A stretch of 64,000 nucleotides of DNA from Pseudomonas sp. UMAB-08. Its GTDB lineage: Bacteria; Pseudomonadota; Gammaproteobacteria; Pseudomonadales; Pseudomonadaceae. Position 1 is the first letter of the stretch. Each line of letters begins with the position of its first letter. The translations under genes were made by a program, and so were the position numbers. Below the pieces are notes generated by a model, which saw only the letters and a list, made by a program, of their open reading frames with translations, did not search any database and was not told the origin of the DNA. Where the stretch lies: contig NZ_LT607420.1 of NCBI RefSeq assembly GCF_900095225.1, positions 3,392 to 67,391 on the forward strand. Reading direction: 5' to 3'. Positions 38,754 through 49,790 of the stretch are shown here, piece by piece.

Positions 38754-39563
38754 TCAGGTTTGACGGCGAATCACGGCGGCGGCAGTCGCCACGTTATGGG
38801 CCAGGTGCAGCGGATTAATAGTCCCGACAATAGCACTGGCGACACCCGGATGGGCAAACAGCAACTCGAAGCTGGCCTGAATCGGGTCCACGCCGGGGCT
38901 CAGACACACATGGCCGCTGGCCAGCGCCTTCTTCACCAGGATGGCTTTGCCATGGCTGGCGGCGTAGTCCAGTACCGGCTTTTCACTTTGTTCGTTGAGA
39001 TTGTAGGTGACCATCGCGCAATCGCCTTCGCGCAACGCCAGCAGGCCACCCTCGACAGTTTTGCCGGAAAAACCGTAGCCGCGAATCTTGCCCTGCTGTT
39101 TGAGTTCGGCCAGCGCTTGATACACCCCGGAATCGTTGAGCACGGCCAAATCATTGCCGTCGGAATGGACCAGCACCAGGTCGATGAAATCAGTCTCCAG
39201 GCGCTTGAGACTGCGCTCCACCGACAGCCGCGTGTGTTCGGCACTGAAGTCGTGACGCGATTGGCCGCCCTCGAACTCCTCGCCGACTTTACTGACGATC
39301 ACCCATTCGTGACGCTGCCCTCGCAGCAACGGACCCAGGCGCTCTTCGCTGGTGCCGTAGGCAGGGGCCGTGTCGATCAGGTTGATGCCCAGGTCGCGGG
39401 CCAGCTTGAGCAGCATCTGCGCTTCTCGATCATCGGGGATCGTGAAACCGTTGGGGTATTTGACCCCTTGATCACGGCCGAGCTTGACGGTACCCAGCCC
39501 CAGTGGCGAAACACGCAGACCGGTACTGCCAAGCGGGCGGTGCAGTTCATGCAGGGTTTTCAT
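38754..39563 (-). CDS. Aldo/keto reductase
   Basis: 269-residue NAD(P)H-dependent reductase of the AKR superfamily. LGLGTVKLG starts the barrel, the catalytic Asp and Tyr are in LIDTAPAYGTSEERLG, Lys in WVIVSKVG and His in LVHSDGND. ATG 39563 overlaps the stop of the FAD oxidoreductase gene as ATGA, which decides the start over an in-frame codon at 39581. The two genes are therefore co-translated and may act on one pathway; the substrate is unknown. Confidence 0.92.
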   Translation of the reverse strand: MKTLHELHRPLGSTGLRVSPLGLGTVKLGRDQGVKYPNGFTIPDDREAQMLLKLARDLGINLIDTAPAYGTSEERLGPLLRGQRHEWVIVSKVGEEFEGGQSRHDFSAEHTRLSVERSLKRLETDFIDLVLVHSDGNDLAVLNDSGVYQALAELKQQGKIRGYGFSGKTVEGGLLALREGDCAMVTYNLNEQSEKPVLDYAASHGKAILVKKALASGHVCLSPGVDPIQASFELLFAHPGVASAIVGTINPLHLAHNVATAAAVIRRQT

Positions 39564-40750
39564 GGCAGTAGTTGATCCCAAACCGGTTGGGCCATGGGCG
39601 GTTTCGGCAGGCCGACAACGGGTGACTGCGGTGTCGGATGGACACCGTCGCGGGCCAGTGCGGCCAATACCCGATCAGCAAAGTCAGGGGCCAGCGCCAG
39701 CTTGGTCGGCCAGCCCACCATCAGGCGTTGTTGCACGGAAAGATAGGCGTTGTCCGGGCGCACCAGGCCGGACTGCGCCGGTTCGGCCCGATCAATACGC
39801 AAGGTCGCCCATTGCGCCTTGCTGAGGTCGACCCACGGCAGCAAGTTGCCGAGTTCTTTTTTGGCCGCAGCGATCTGAGCTTCGGGGTCGCGGGCGACGC
39901 CCTCGGCTTCGGCCAGATCCCCTCCCAGGTACCAGACCCATTGGCCATCGGCCGCCGGGTGGGTGGTGACGGTGACCCGAGGTTTCGGCCCGCCGCCCAG
40001 GCAATGGGCATACAAGGGCTTCAAGGTCGGTCCTTTGACCAACACCATATGCAAGGGGCGGCGTTGCATGGGGGGGTGTGACAGGCCCATGGACTTCAGC
40101 AACTCGGCGTTACCCGCGCCCGCGCTCAAAACCACGCGCTGGGCGAGGATCTCGCGGCCATCGACCCGCAGGCCGATCAGGTCTTCACCCTCAAGCAGGG
40201 GTTCGATTTTGGTGCCCGCCAGCAGGCTGTCGCCGGACAGTTCGGCGAGCCGCTCGACCAGACTGGGCACGTCGATCACCAGTTCGGCCAGTCGATAGAC
40301 CTTGCCCTTGAACCCGGGATTTTGCAGCGCCGGAGGCAGGTCATCGCCGGTGACGTGATCGACCCTGCCGCGTACGGCCTTGCTGGCGAAAAAGCTGGTG
40401 AGGTTGCCAGCGAGGGTGCCGGGCGACCATAAGTAATGCGCTTCGGACAGCAAGCGCACGCCAGACAGGTCCAGCTCACCTTTGCCCGCGAGCGCATCAC
40501 GCCAGCGACGCGGCATGTCGGCAATCGCTTCGGAAGCACCGCTCAGTGCGCCGTGCAGCGCGTATTTGGCGCCGCCGTGGATGATCCCCTGGGACTTTGT
40601 GCTTTGCCCGCCACCGAGGCTGGCGCTTTCCACCAACACGGTCGAGAACCCTTGACGACGCAGTCGCGCATTGAGCCAGAGACCGGCAACGCCAGCGCCG
40701 ACAATCAGGACGTCAGTGGTCATACGGGATGGAGTGAGCGCAGATGGCAT
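39560..40750 (-). CDS. FAD-dependent oxidoreductase (DAO family)
   Basis: 396 residues. The N-terminal dinucleotide-binding motif is VLIVGAGVAGLWLNARL, followed by Glu (VLVES) for FAD ribose, and STKSQGIIHGGAKYAL matches the flavin region of glycine/D-amino acid oxidase-like enzymes. ATG 40750 is chosen because GAGG lies 6 nt upstream; ATG 40723 is possible. Coupled to the aldo/keto reductase downstream. A run of seven C (read on this strand) at 40070-40076 lies in the coding region. Substrate not predictable. Confidence 0.9.
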   Translation of the reverse strand: MPSALTPSRMTTDVLIVGAGVAGLWLNARLRRQGFSTVLVESASLGGGQSTKSQGIIHGGAKYALHGALSGASEAIADMPRRWRDALAGKGELDLSGVRLLSEAHYLWSPGTLAGNLTSFFASKAVRGRVDHVTGDDLPPALQNPGFKGKVYRLAELVIDVPSLVERLAELSGDSLLAGTKIEPLLEGEDLIGLRVDGREILAQRVVLSAGAGNAELLKSMGLSHPPMQRRPLHMVLVKGPTLKPLYAHCLGGGPKPRVTVTTHPAADGQWVWYLGGDLAEAEGVARDPEAQIAAAKKELGNLLPWVDLSKAQWATLRIDRAEPAQSGLVRPDNAYLSVQQRLMVGWPTKLALAPDFADRVLAALARDGVHPTPQSPVVGLPKPPMAQPVWDQLLP

Positions 40751-40800
40751 GGGCGACCTCGGTGGCTAAACGGATGTCGCCATTATAGGGGATCGCGTTT

Positions 40801-41133
40801 TCAATGCCCGGCGGTTTTCGAGAACAGTTGAATGACCACCACGCCGAGGACGATCAGGGCCATGCCAAGCATCGCTGGCACGTCGAGTTTCTGCCCGTAA
40901 ATGAACAACGCGGCGATGCTCACCATGACGATGCCCATGCCCGCCCAGACCGCATAGGCGACCCCCACCGGGATGCTGCGCACCACCAGCGTGAGCATCC
41001 AGAACGCAATGCCGTAACCCACGATCACCAGCAGCAATGGCAGTGGCGTGCTGATACCTTTGACCGCTTTCATCGAGACGGTAGCGATAACTTCTGCGCA
41101 GATGGCGATGGCCAGGTAGTAGTAGGCAGTCAT
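40801..41133 (-). CDS. emrE: SMR family multidrug exporter (EmrE-like)
   Basis: 110-residue proton-coupled exporter of quaternary ammonium and other cationic toxicants, working as an antiparallel dimer in the inner membrane. Four hydrophobic helices are seen; the essential Glu is at position 14 (CAEVIAT), and AYAVWAGMG matches the helix-3 signature. Start ATG 41133 follows AGAGGA by about 9 nt. Divergent from a LysR gene with a palindrome in the 93-bp gap, suggesting joint control. Confidence 0.95.
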   Translation of the reverse strand: MTAYYYLAIAICAEVIATVSMKAVKGISTPLPLLLVIVGYGIAFWMLTLVVRSIPVGVAYAVWAGMGIVMVSIAALFIYGQKLDVPAMLGMALIVLGVVVIQLFSKTAGH

Positions 41134-41194
41134 GATGGGATTCCTCTTCGTTAGTCGCGCATTCTAGAGATCGCTCAGATGGGGTAAAGTCATT

Positions 41195-41217
41195 ACCTAT
41201 CTTCCTGTCCGATAGGT
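41195..41217. promoter_or_regulatory. LysR-type operator between emrE and the LysR gene
   Basis: ACCTATC (41195-41201) and GATAGGT (41211-41217) are exact inverted repeats with a 9-nt spacer and contain the T-N11-A pattern typical of LysR regulators. It lies 10 bp before the LysR start and 62 bp from emrE. Confidence 0.6.
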
Positions 41218-41226
41218 TGGTGTGCC

Positions 41227-42111
41227 TTGCAATGGAATCTCGAGCAAATCCGCTTATTCGTCAGCGTCGCCGAACAGCGCTCGTTTTCGGCCGTGGCGCG
41301 TGATCTGCAACGCGCGCAATCGGCGGTCAGCAGTGGTGTCGCGCTGTTGGAGGCTGATCTGGGGGTTATCCTGTTCGACCGCAGCAGTGGCCGCCAACCG
41401 CGCTTGACCGAAGCCGGTGGTGCGTTGCTTGAAGAAGCGCGAGAGCTGTTGCGCCAATGTGAGCGCCTGGACGGTCGGGCACTGGCCTTGATGCGGGGCG
41501 AAGAGGCCCGCTTGCGACTGGCGCATGACGAAGCCATGCCTTATCAACCGGTGCTGGACAGCCTGGAGGCGCTGGCCGAACAGTTTCCTGGCCTGGAAGT
41601 GCAACTGGCCAGCGGCGCCCAAGGTGATGTGGCGCGCAAATTGGTGGCGCGTCGCGCCGATCTCGGGTTGCTGTTTCACCATGAGCAGATGCCCGAAGCC
41701 CTGGAGCGCCGGGTGCTGGGCAGCGTCGAAATGGTCACGGTCTGTGCCGTTGGGCATCCATTGGTCAACGCGTCTCGGGTCAGTCGTCAGCAGTTGGGGC
41801 GCCATCGGCAACTATTGATCGCGCCTCAGCAAAGCGGCTATCCCGGTGGCGAGCAGATCAGTGCACAGGTCTGGCGTGCCGACAGCTTTTACGTGATGGC
41901 CGAATTGCTCATGCGGGGCCTCGGCTGGGCCTGGTTGCCCCGGCATGTGGTGCAGTACCCGGCTTACCAGAATCAGATGGTCGAGCTGATCAGCGACTGG
42001 ACGCCGCCGGCCCTGGTGGTGGAGATGGTCTGGCGCCGTGACGAACCACTCGGTCCGGCGGCCCGGTCGCTGGCAGAAAGCTTTGCCCGGCATTTGCAGG
42101 CGATTGGCTGA
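41227..42111 (+). CDS. LysR-family transcriptional regulator
   Basis: 294 residues. N-terminal winged helix-turn-helix: FVSVAEQRSFSAVARDLQRA and QSAVSSGVALLEADLG; the rest is the two-lobed effector domain. The start is TTG 41227, which fits the family alignment (MQWNLEQIRLF); no ATG is available nearby. It is divergent from emrE and may regulate it and itself through the palindrome at 41195-41217. The inducer is unknown. waaA follows 14 bp after the stop. Confidence 0.9.
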   Translation: MQWNLEQIRLFVSVAEQRSFSAVARDLQRAQSAVSSGVALLEADLGVILFDRSSGRQPRLTEAGGALLEEARELLRQCERLDGRALALMRGEEARLRLAHDEAMPYQPVLDSLEALAEQFPGLEVQLASGAQGDVARKLVARRADLGLLFHHEQMPEALERRVLGSVEMVTVCAVGHPLVNASRVSRQQLGRHRQLLIAPQQSGYPGGEQISAQVWRADSFYVMAELLMRGLGWAWLPRHVVQYPAYQNQMVELISDWTPPALVVEMVWRRDEPLGPAARSLAESFARHLQAIG

Positions 42112-42125
42112 TAAACTCCGCCGCC

Positions 42126-43403
42126 ATGAATAGAACTCTTTATACCCTGCTGTTTCATCTCGGTTTGCCTCTTGTTGCGCTGCGCCTGTGGTTGCGGGCG
42201 CGCAAGGCCCCGGCGTACGCGCAGCGAGTCAGCGAGCGGTTTTCGTTCGGTCTGCCGCCCATGCAGCGCGGCGGCATTTGGGTGCATGCGGTGTCGGTGG
42301 GTGAAAGCATCGCAGCGGCGCCGATGATTCGGGCCTTGCTGACGCGTTATCCACAGTTGCCGATCACTGTGACCTGCATGACGCCGACCGGCTCGGAGCG
42401 GATCAAGGCGCTGTTCGCTGACGAGCCGCGCATTCAGCATTGTTATCTACCCTATGATTTGCCTTGGGCCGCCGGACGTTTTCTCGATCATGCCGGGCCT
42501 CGGCTCGGGGTCATCATGGAAACCGAACTGTGGCCCAACCTCATTCACCAATGCGCCAGGCGCGGTATCCCGGTGGTCCTGGCCAACGGCCGGCTGTCAG
42601 AGCGTTCGGCACGTGGTTATGGGCGCTTCGCCAAGCTGACCCGGCCGATGCTCGCCGAAATGAGCGGATTCGCCGTGCAGACCGAGGCCGAGGCTCAGCG
42701 CTTCCTGGATCTGGGTGCGCGACGCGATTGCGTTGAAGTGACGGGCTCAATCAAGTTCGACCTGAGCATCGACCCGCAGCTGTTGGCGCGCGCCGCTGAG
42801 CTGCGTGAGCAATGGCACACCCGCGAGCGTCCGACATGGATCGCAGCCAGTACCCACGCCGGCGAAGATGAAGTTGTGTTGGCGGCGCACCGTCAGTTGC
42901 TCCTCAGCCATCCCGATGCGTTGCTGATTCTGGTACCGCGTCACCCGGAACGCTTCAACAGCGTTCACGACTTATGTCAGCAGCAAGGCTTCGAGACGGT
43001 TCGTCGCTCGACGGCGCAAGCGGTGACGTCAACCACGTCGGTGTTGCTGGGTGACACCATGGGTGAGTTGCTGTTTCTGTACGCGTTGGCCGATTGCGCG
43101 TTCGTCGGTGGCAGCCTGGTGCCCAATGGCGGGCATAACTTGCTGGAGCCTGCGGCGTTGGCCAAGCCGGTCTTGAGCGGCCCGCACCTGTTCAACTTTC
43201 TGGAAATCGCTGCGCTGCTGCGCCAGGCGGGTGCGTTGGAAGAAGTGAGTGATGTGGCGGGGCTGGCGGTCGCGGTGCAGCGCCTGTTCGATCAGCCGCA
43301 GCTGGCGCGCATCATGGCCGATGCCGGCCTGACAGTGATGCGCGCCAACCAGGGCGCGTTGCAGCGGTTGCTGGGGATGCTGGCGCGGGTGTCGGGGTTG
43401 TAA
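42126..43403 (+). CDS. waaA: 3-deoxy-D-manno-octulosonic acid (Kdo) transferase
   Basis: Transfers Kdo residues to lipid IVA, the base on which the LPS core is built. GT30 family, 425 residues, with an N-terminal membrane anchor (LLFHLGLPLVALRLWL), the catalytic Glu in HAVSVGESIAA, and the C-terminal CMP-Kdo region GGSLVPNGGHNLLEPAALAK. ATG 42126 has no strong ribosome site, and the gene follows the LysR gene by 14 bp. A 30-bp palindrome follows its stop. Confidence 0.96.
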   Translation: MNRTLYTLLFHLGLPLVALRLWLRARKAPAYAQRVSERFSFGLPPMQRGGIWVHAVSVGESIAAAPMIRALLTRYPQLPITVTCMTPTGSERIKALFADEPRIQHCYLPYDLPWAAGRFLDHAGPRLGVIMETELWPNLIHQCARRGIPVVLANGRLSERSARGYGRFAKLTRPMLAEMSGFAVQTEAEAQRFLDLGARRDCVEVTGSIKFDLSIDPQLLARAAELREQWHTRERPTWIAASTHAGEDEVVLAAHRQLLLSHPDALLILVPRHPERFNSVHDLCQQQGFETVRRSTAQAVTSTTSVLLGDTMGELLFLYALADCAFVGGSLVPNGGHNLLEPAALAKPVLSGPHLFNFLEIAALLRQAGALEEVSDVAGLAVAVQRLFDQPQLARIMADAGLTVMRANQGALQRLLGMLARVSGL

Positions 43404-43424
43404 GACAGTAGCAAGCCTCTGCAG

Positions 43425-43454
43425 GAGCGAATTCATTCGCGAATGAATTCGCTC
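43425..43454. terminator. 30-bp perfect palindrome after waaA
   Basis: GAGCGAATTCATTCG and its exact reverse complement are joined with no spacer. It is 22 bp past the waaA stop and can form a long hairpin on either strand. It is preceded by GCAG and followed by TTATC, and resembles the ends of interspersed repeats in this genus. Confidence 0.6.
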
Positions 43455-43496
43455 TTATCAAACAATACGTAACTAACTGAAATAAATTGATTATTT

Positions 43497-43603
43497 GTAG
43501 GAGCGCGCTTGCCCGCGATAAAGACCGAAGGGCTTTCCTGCGACATCGGCGCCAACCCATTTACGACTGCTGCGCAGCCGATCGCGGGCAAGCGCGCTCC
43601 TAC
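43497..43603. repeat. Interspersed palindromic repeat, copy 2
   Basis: The 23-bp ends are perfect inverted repeats: 43497-43519 begins GTAGGAGCGCGCTTGC and 43581-43603 is its reverse complement. The left end shares GTAGGA-CG-GCTTGCCCGCGAT with the element at 2837-2928. The 61-bp centre shows no gene. Confidence 0.8.
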
Positions 43604-43693
43604 CTGAACCTTGTTTGCTGCGCGACAGCGCGGCGTCGAAGACGCGGCGAGGCCTCCTCCTACAGAGTGAACTGCTCCCTGTGGGGAAGGCGA

Positions 43694-45133
43694 TCAATAC
43701 TCCGAAGGTTTTTCCAGGTTTTTCTGTGCGGCCTTCGCCAGGTCGGGTGGCAGGAAGTCTTTGTCCGGGTTGTAGTCGGCTTTGAGGTAGCGCGACAGCT
43801 CCTGCAAGTCAGCAGGGCTCAGCGTGCCTGCCGCCTGCTTCAGGCGCAGGTTGTCGATGAGGTAGTCGTAGCGCGTGTTGTTGTATAAACGCACCGAGTT
43901 GTACAGCTGGCGCTGAGCGTCGAGCACGTCGACGATATTGCGCGTCCCGACCTGATAACCGACCTCGGTCGCTTCCAGTGCACTTTGGTTGGAAATGATC
44001 GATTGCTTGCGTGCCTGAACCTGTTCGACATCGGTGTTCACGGCGCGGTGCAGGTTGCGGGTATTTTCCACGACCTGACGACGCAGGGCTTCGCGGCGCT
44101 GCTCGATCTGGCTCAGGCGTGCATAGGCTTCGCGGACTTGCGAACTGGTCAAACCACCGCTGTAGATCGGAATGTTCAACTCAACGCCAACGCTGCGTTG
44201 TTCGATATTGCCGCCATAGTTCTGACCGGTGAAGTTGGGGTTGCTGAAACCCAGCGCATCGTTATCCCCACGCGTGTATGAGGCGACCGCATCGAGAGTC
44301 GGCGCATGCCCGGCTTTGCGTTGGCGCAGGGTTTCTTCAGCGGCGCTCACGGCGTAGTTACTGGCAAGCAGGTTCAGGTTCTGTTGCGACGCGGTATCGA
44401 CCCAGGCTTTGGCATCGTTGGGCGTTGGCGCCAACACGGGCAGGGTATGAACGATGCCTTCGATGGCGTTGTAGTCGCGGTTGGTCAAGGTCACCAGCGC
44501 CTCGAACGCATCGTCTACCCGACGCTTGGCGGCGATTCGGTTGGCGCGCGCTGTGTCGTAACTGGCCTGGGATTGCAGCACGTCGGTCTTGTCCGACAGG
44601 CCAACGTCAAAGCGTTCGTTGGCTTGATCCAGTTGACGCTTGAACGCGGCTTCTTCGGCCTTGGTCGAGGCCAGCGTGTCCTGGGCGCGCAGGACCTCGA
44701 AGTAGTCTTGCGCGCTCTGCAAAATGAGGTTTTGCTCGGTCGCGGAAAGCTCCAGCGCCGCCTGCTCGTTGACGGCCTTGGCGGCCTGCAACTGGAACCA
44801 GCGATCCGCACGGAAGATAGGCTGGCTCAATGTTGCTTGATAGGCCGTGCCGCTGCGGGTAGCGGTCATTGAGGGCTGATCCATTTGAGTGCGGGTGTTG
44901 TTGATCCCCGCGCCTGCAGACAGATTGGGCAGCAGGCCGGCCCGAGCCTGGGGCACGATTTCTTTGCGGGCCGAGTAGTCAGCGATGGCGGCAGCCAGGT
45001 CTGCGTTGTTATTCACGGCATCCTGGTACACGTTGACCAGGCCGGTCTTGGTCGGTATGGGCGCGTCTGCTGCCCAGGCCATTCCGTTGGAAGCACAAGA
45101 CACGGCAAGCGCCAGTGAAAGTTTGCGCAGCAT
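43694..45133 (-). CDS. TolC family outer membrane factor
   Basis: 479 residues, outer membrane channel-tunnel protein for type I secretion or tripartite efflux. A signal peptide (MLRKLSLALAVSCASNG... AWAAD) leads into two repeats of the OEP helical/beta structure; NIVDVLDAQRQLYNSVR and SDKTDVLQSQASYDTAR are the conserved paired motifs. ATG 45133 is preceded by AGGGAACG. No inner membrane partner is nearby, so it may serve several pumps. The homologue in P. aeruginosa lies next to thiC. Confidence 0.93.
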   Translation of the reverse strand: MLRKLSLALAVSCASNGMAWAADAPIPTKTGLVNVYQDAVNNNADLAAAIADYSARKEIVPQARAGLLPNLSAGAGINNTRTQMDQPSMTATRSGTAYQATLSQPIFRADRWFQLQAAKAVNEQAALELSATEQNLILQSAQDYFEVLRAQDTLASTKAEEAAFKRQLDQANERFDVGLSDKTDVLQSQASYDTARANRIAAKRRVDDAFEALVTLTNRDYNAIEGIVHTLPVLAPTPNDAKAWVDTASQQNLNLLASNYAVSAAEETLRQRKAGHAPTLDAVASYTRGDNDALGFSNPNFTGQNYGGNIEQRSVGVELNIPIYSGGLTSSQVREAYARLSQIEQRREALRRQVVENTRNLHRAVNTDVEQVQARKQSIISNQSALEATEVGYQVGTRNIVDVLDAQRQLYNSVRLYNNTRYDYLIDNLRLKQAAGTLSPADLQELSRYLKADYNPDKDFLPPDLAKAAQKNLEKPSEY

Positions 45134-47463
<2,330 letters not shown>

Positions 47464-47478
47464 GTCTTTTGGCCTGAA

Positions 47479-47501
47479 TGCGGGGTGTCTGACACCCCGC
47501 A
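47479..47501. terminator. Hairpin between thiC and cytX
   Basis: TGCGGGGTGT and ACACCCCGCA pair around CTG, 16 bp after the thiC stop. No T run follows, so it may only reduce read-through into cytX or protect the thiC mRNA. Confidence 0.6.
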
Positions 47502-47577
47502 TCCGCGAAGAGGTCAGGCAAGGCACCCAAAAAACAAAGGGTTAACCCCTATCATCTGCTCCTCTGAGATAACCCCC

Positions 47578-48870
47578 GTGAACCCTTCAACCAATACCTA
47601 TTCCCCCGACGTCGCGGTGCCTGCGGGCAAGCGTGTGTTCGGCGGTCGTGATTTGTTTTCCCTGTGGTTTTCCCTCGGCATTGGCCTGATGGTCCTGCAA
47701 ACCGGCGCGTTGCTGGCGCCGGGGCTGGGCTTGTCAGGGTCACTGCTGGCGATTTTCCTTGGCACCCTCGTTGGCGTTTTGCTGTTGGCCGCCGTGGGTG
47801 TGATCGGTAGCGATACCGGGCTTTCGGCCATGGCCGCGCTCAAGCTCAGCCTTGGCACGCGTGGCGCGTCACTGCCAGCGGTGCTGAACCTGCTGCAATT
47901 GGTGGGTTGGGGCGCTTTCGAGATCATCATCATGCGTGACGCCGCCAGTCTGCTGGGCGCGCGCGCGTTTGCCGAGGGCAGTCTGTGGGCTAACCCTCTG
48001 CTCTGGACGTTATTCTTCGGCGCGTTGGCCACCTTGCTGGCGGTCAGCGGGCCGTTGACCTTCGTTCGTCAGATACTGCGCAAGTGGGGCATCTGGCTGC
48101 TGTTGGCGGCGTGTGTCTGGTTGACCTGGAACCTGCTGACCAAAACCGACTTGTCCGCACTCTGGTCGCGCGCCGGTGACGGTTCGATGCCGTTTGCCGT
48201 GGGTTTTGATATCGCCATCGCCATGCCGCTGTCCTGGCTGCCGTTGATTGCCGACTACTCACGGTTCGGCAAGCGCGCCAAAAGTGTCTTTGGCGGTACA
48301 GCGCTTGGCTTCTTTATCGGCAATTTCTGGCTGATGAGCCTGGGCGTTGCCTACACCCTGGCGTTCGCGCCGAGCGGTGAAGTCAATGCGTTGCTGCTGG
48401 CGTTGGCCGGTGCCGGTTTGGGTATTCCACTGTTACTGATTCTGCTCGACGAGTCAGAAAACGCGTTCGCCGATATTCACTCGGCGGCGGTGTCCAGCGG
48501 GATTCTGCTGCGTTTGAAGGTCGAGCATCTGGCATTGGTCATCGGCGTGATCTGCACCCTGATCGCCTGCTTTGCACCGCTGGCGCAGTACCAGAACTTC
48601 CTGCTGCTGATCGGCTCCGTGTTCGCGCCGTTGTTCGGTGTGGTGTTGGTGGATCACTTCATCCAGCGTCGCCGCAGCAGCCAGATGGCGACAGTCGGCT
48701 TTCGCTGGATGACGCTGCTGGCCTGGCTGGGTGGCGTCAGCACCTATCACCTGCTGGCTAATTCGTACCCCGACGTGGGGGCAACATTGCCAGCCCTGAT
48801 CGTGGCTGGCGTGTTGCAACTGTTGCTGGGCAAAGCGCTCAACCGCGGCCCGGGAACAGTTCCTGCTTGA
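47578..48870 (+). CDS. cytX: Hydroxymethylpyrimidine transporter CytX (NCS1 family)
   Basis: 430-residue permease of the nucleobase:cation symporter-1 family with about 12 membrane helices, predicted to import the thiamine pyrimidine precursor. Family segments LFSLWFSLGIGLMVLQTG and WLPLIADYSRFGK are seen. The start is GTG 47578, which fits the N-terminus MNPSTNTYS; ribosome site weak. It is 115 bp from thiC on the same strand and probably shares riboswitch control. Its last 32 bp overlap the convergent lipoprotein gene. Confidence 0.9.
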   Translation: MNPSTNTYSPDVAVPAGKRVFGGRDLFSLWFSLGIGLMVLQTGALLAPGLGLSGSLLAIFLGTLVGVLLLAAVGVIGSDTGLSAMAALKLSLGTRGASLPAVLNLLQLVGWGAFEIIIMRDAASLLGARAFAEGSLWANPLLWTLFFGALATLLAVSGPLTFVRQILRKWGIWLLLAACVWLTWNLLTKTDLSALWSRAGDGSMPFAVGFDIAIAMPLSWLPLIADYSRFGKRAKSVFGGTALGFFIGNFWLMSLGVAYTLAFAPSGEVNALLLALAGAGLGIPLLLILLDESENAFADIHSAAVSSGILLRLKVEHLALVIGVICTLIACFAPLAQYQNFLLLIGSVFAPLFGVVLVDHFIQRRRSSQMATVGFRWMTLLAWLGGVSTYHLLANSYPDVGATLPALIVAGVLQLLLGKALNRGPGTVPA

Positions 48871-49585
48871 TGATGCCATTGAGCTGCGGGTAAGGGATCT
48901 TCAATTCGATGTGGCCCATGGAGTACGGGGCAATAGTGGTCACAGCGTATTTGAGGATCACCCCGCCATACGTCAAGGCGATGTTCGGGGTCTTCTGGAA
49001 CGGCCACATTTTCACGAACTCGGCGTCCTGGTCGACCTTGGAACTGATCATCCAGCTCTTGTGGGCCAACTGCGCTTTCTGCCAGAAGGCCTCTTCCTGG
49101 CCTGGCACGAGCATGTCTTGCAGGGTCAATGCCTTGTGTTGCTGGCGGGAATAGGTAATGAGTTCGCGGCCAGGCGTGCCATGTGCGTCGCCGGTGTCCA
49201 GGTAGCTGGACAGTTCGACAATCACCAGACCGTCATGCTGCTCGCGTACCTTGGCCTGCAGATAGCTGCTGTTGTGGCTTTGCGCTTCTCGCAGAAACTG
49301 CGCTTCATAGGCTTTGAGCGACACTGGCAACGGTGCGTCCGGCGAGGTACGGGTCAATTTCAGCAAGGACTTCTCGACAAGACTGTCGAGTATCGGCTCG
49401 TCCGGAAAATGCACTGTATCGACGTTCACCAGTGGGCAGTCGGCCACGGTGCAGCCCGGCTTGATCTGCTCCGAGGCATCACGCTGCACTTCCAGCGGTG
49501 CGCGCATATTAGGCTGGAACAGGCTTTGGCAGGCGCCCAGCATCAGGGCGAGGCAAGCGAGCGAAGCAATCCTCAAAATTGACAT
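48839..49585 (-). CDS. Predicted lipoprotein, RsiV/DUF3298-type domain
   Basis: 248 residues. The N-terminus MSILRIASLACLALMLGACQ has a lipobox (LGAC), so it is a lipoprotein. The C-terminal half matches the RsiV-type (DUF3298) domain: ISSKVDQDAEFVKMWPF, YGGVILKYAVTTIAPYSMGH and IPYPQL. Related domains bind lysozyme in some Gram-positive anti-sigma factors; here there is no transmembrane signalling part. ATG 49585 has AAGGAC upstream; the open frame extends to 49636 but the lipobox fixes the start. Its 3' end overlaps cytX. Confidence 0.87.
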   Translation of the reverse strand: MSILRIASLACLALMLGACQSLFQPNMRAPLEVQRDASEQIKPGCTVADCPLVNVDTVHFPDEPILDSLVEKSLLKLTRTSPDAPLPVSLKAYEAQFLREAQSHNSSYLQAKVREQHDGLVIVELSSYLDTGDAHGTPGRELITYSRQQHKALTLQDMLVPGQEEAFWQKAQLAHKSWMISSKVDQDAEFVKMWPFQKTPNIALTYGGVILKYAVTTIAPYSMGHIELKIPYPQLNGIIKQELFPGRG

Positions 49586-49790
49586 GTAGGTCCTTGGCAG
49601 TAACAAAAAAGGCGAGTTAACGTGGTTCGACTGCAAGCAGCCCCATCAGTTCGCCACTAGGCTAATTAGAAGTTGTTTGCGACCTGGCCGTCTACCCCGG
49701 TTGCTCCAATGACTGGTTTAAAGGGCTGCATCCGGCGAAAGAGCGCGCTAGGATGGCGCGAAGTCGACGTGGGCCAGTAGCGAGAACTAT

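Noticed and set aside
40070..40076. Run of seven G in the FAD oxidoreductase gene
   Set aside because: Too short to be a convincing slippage site in GC-rich DNA compared with the G10 in waaL.
47555..47585. CTGAGATAACCCCCGTGAACC before cytX, looks like part of a second TPP riboswitch
   Set aside because: Only two short pieces resemble the THI box and the stems and other conserved parts are missing; probably chance.
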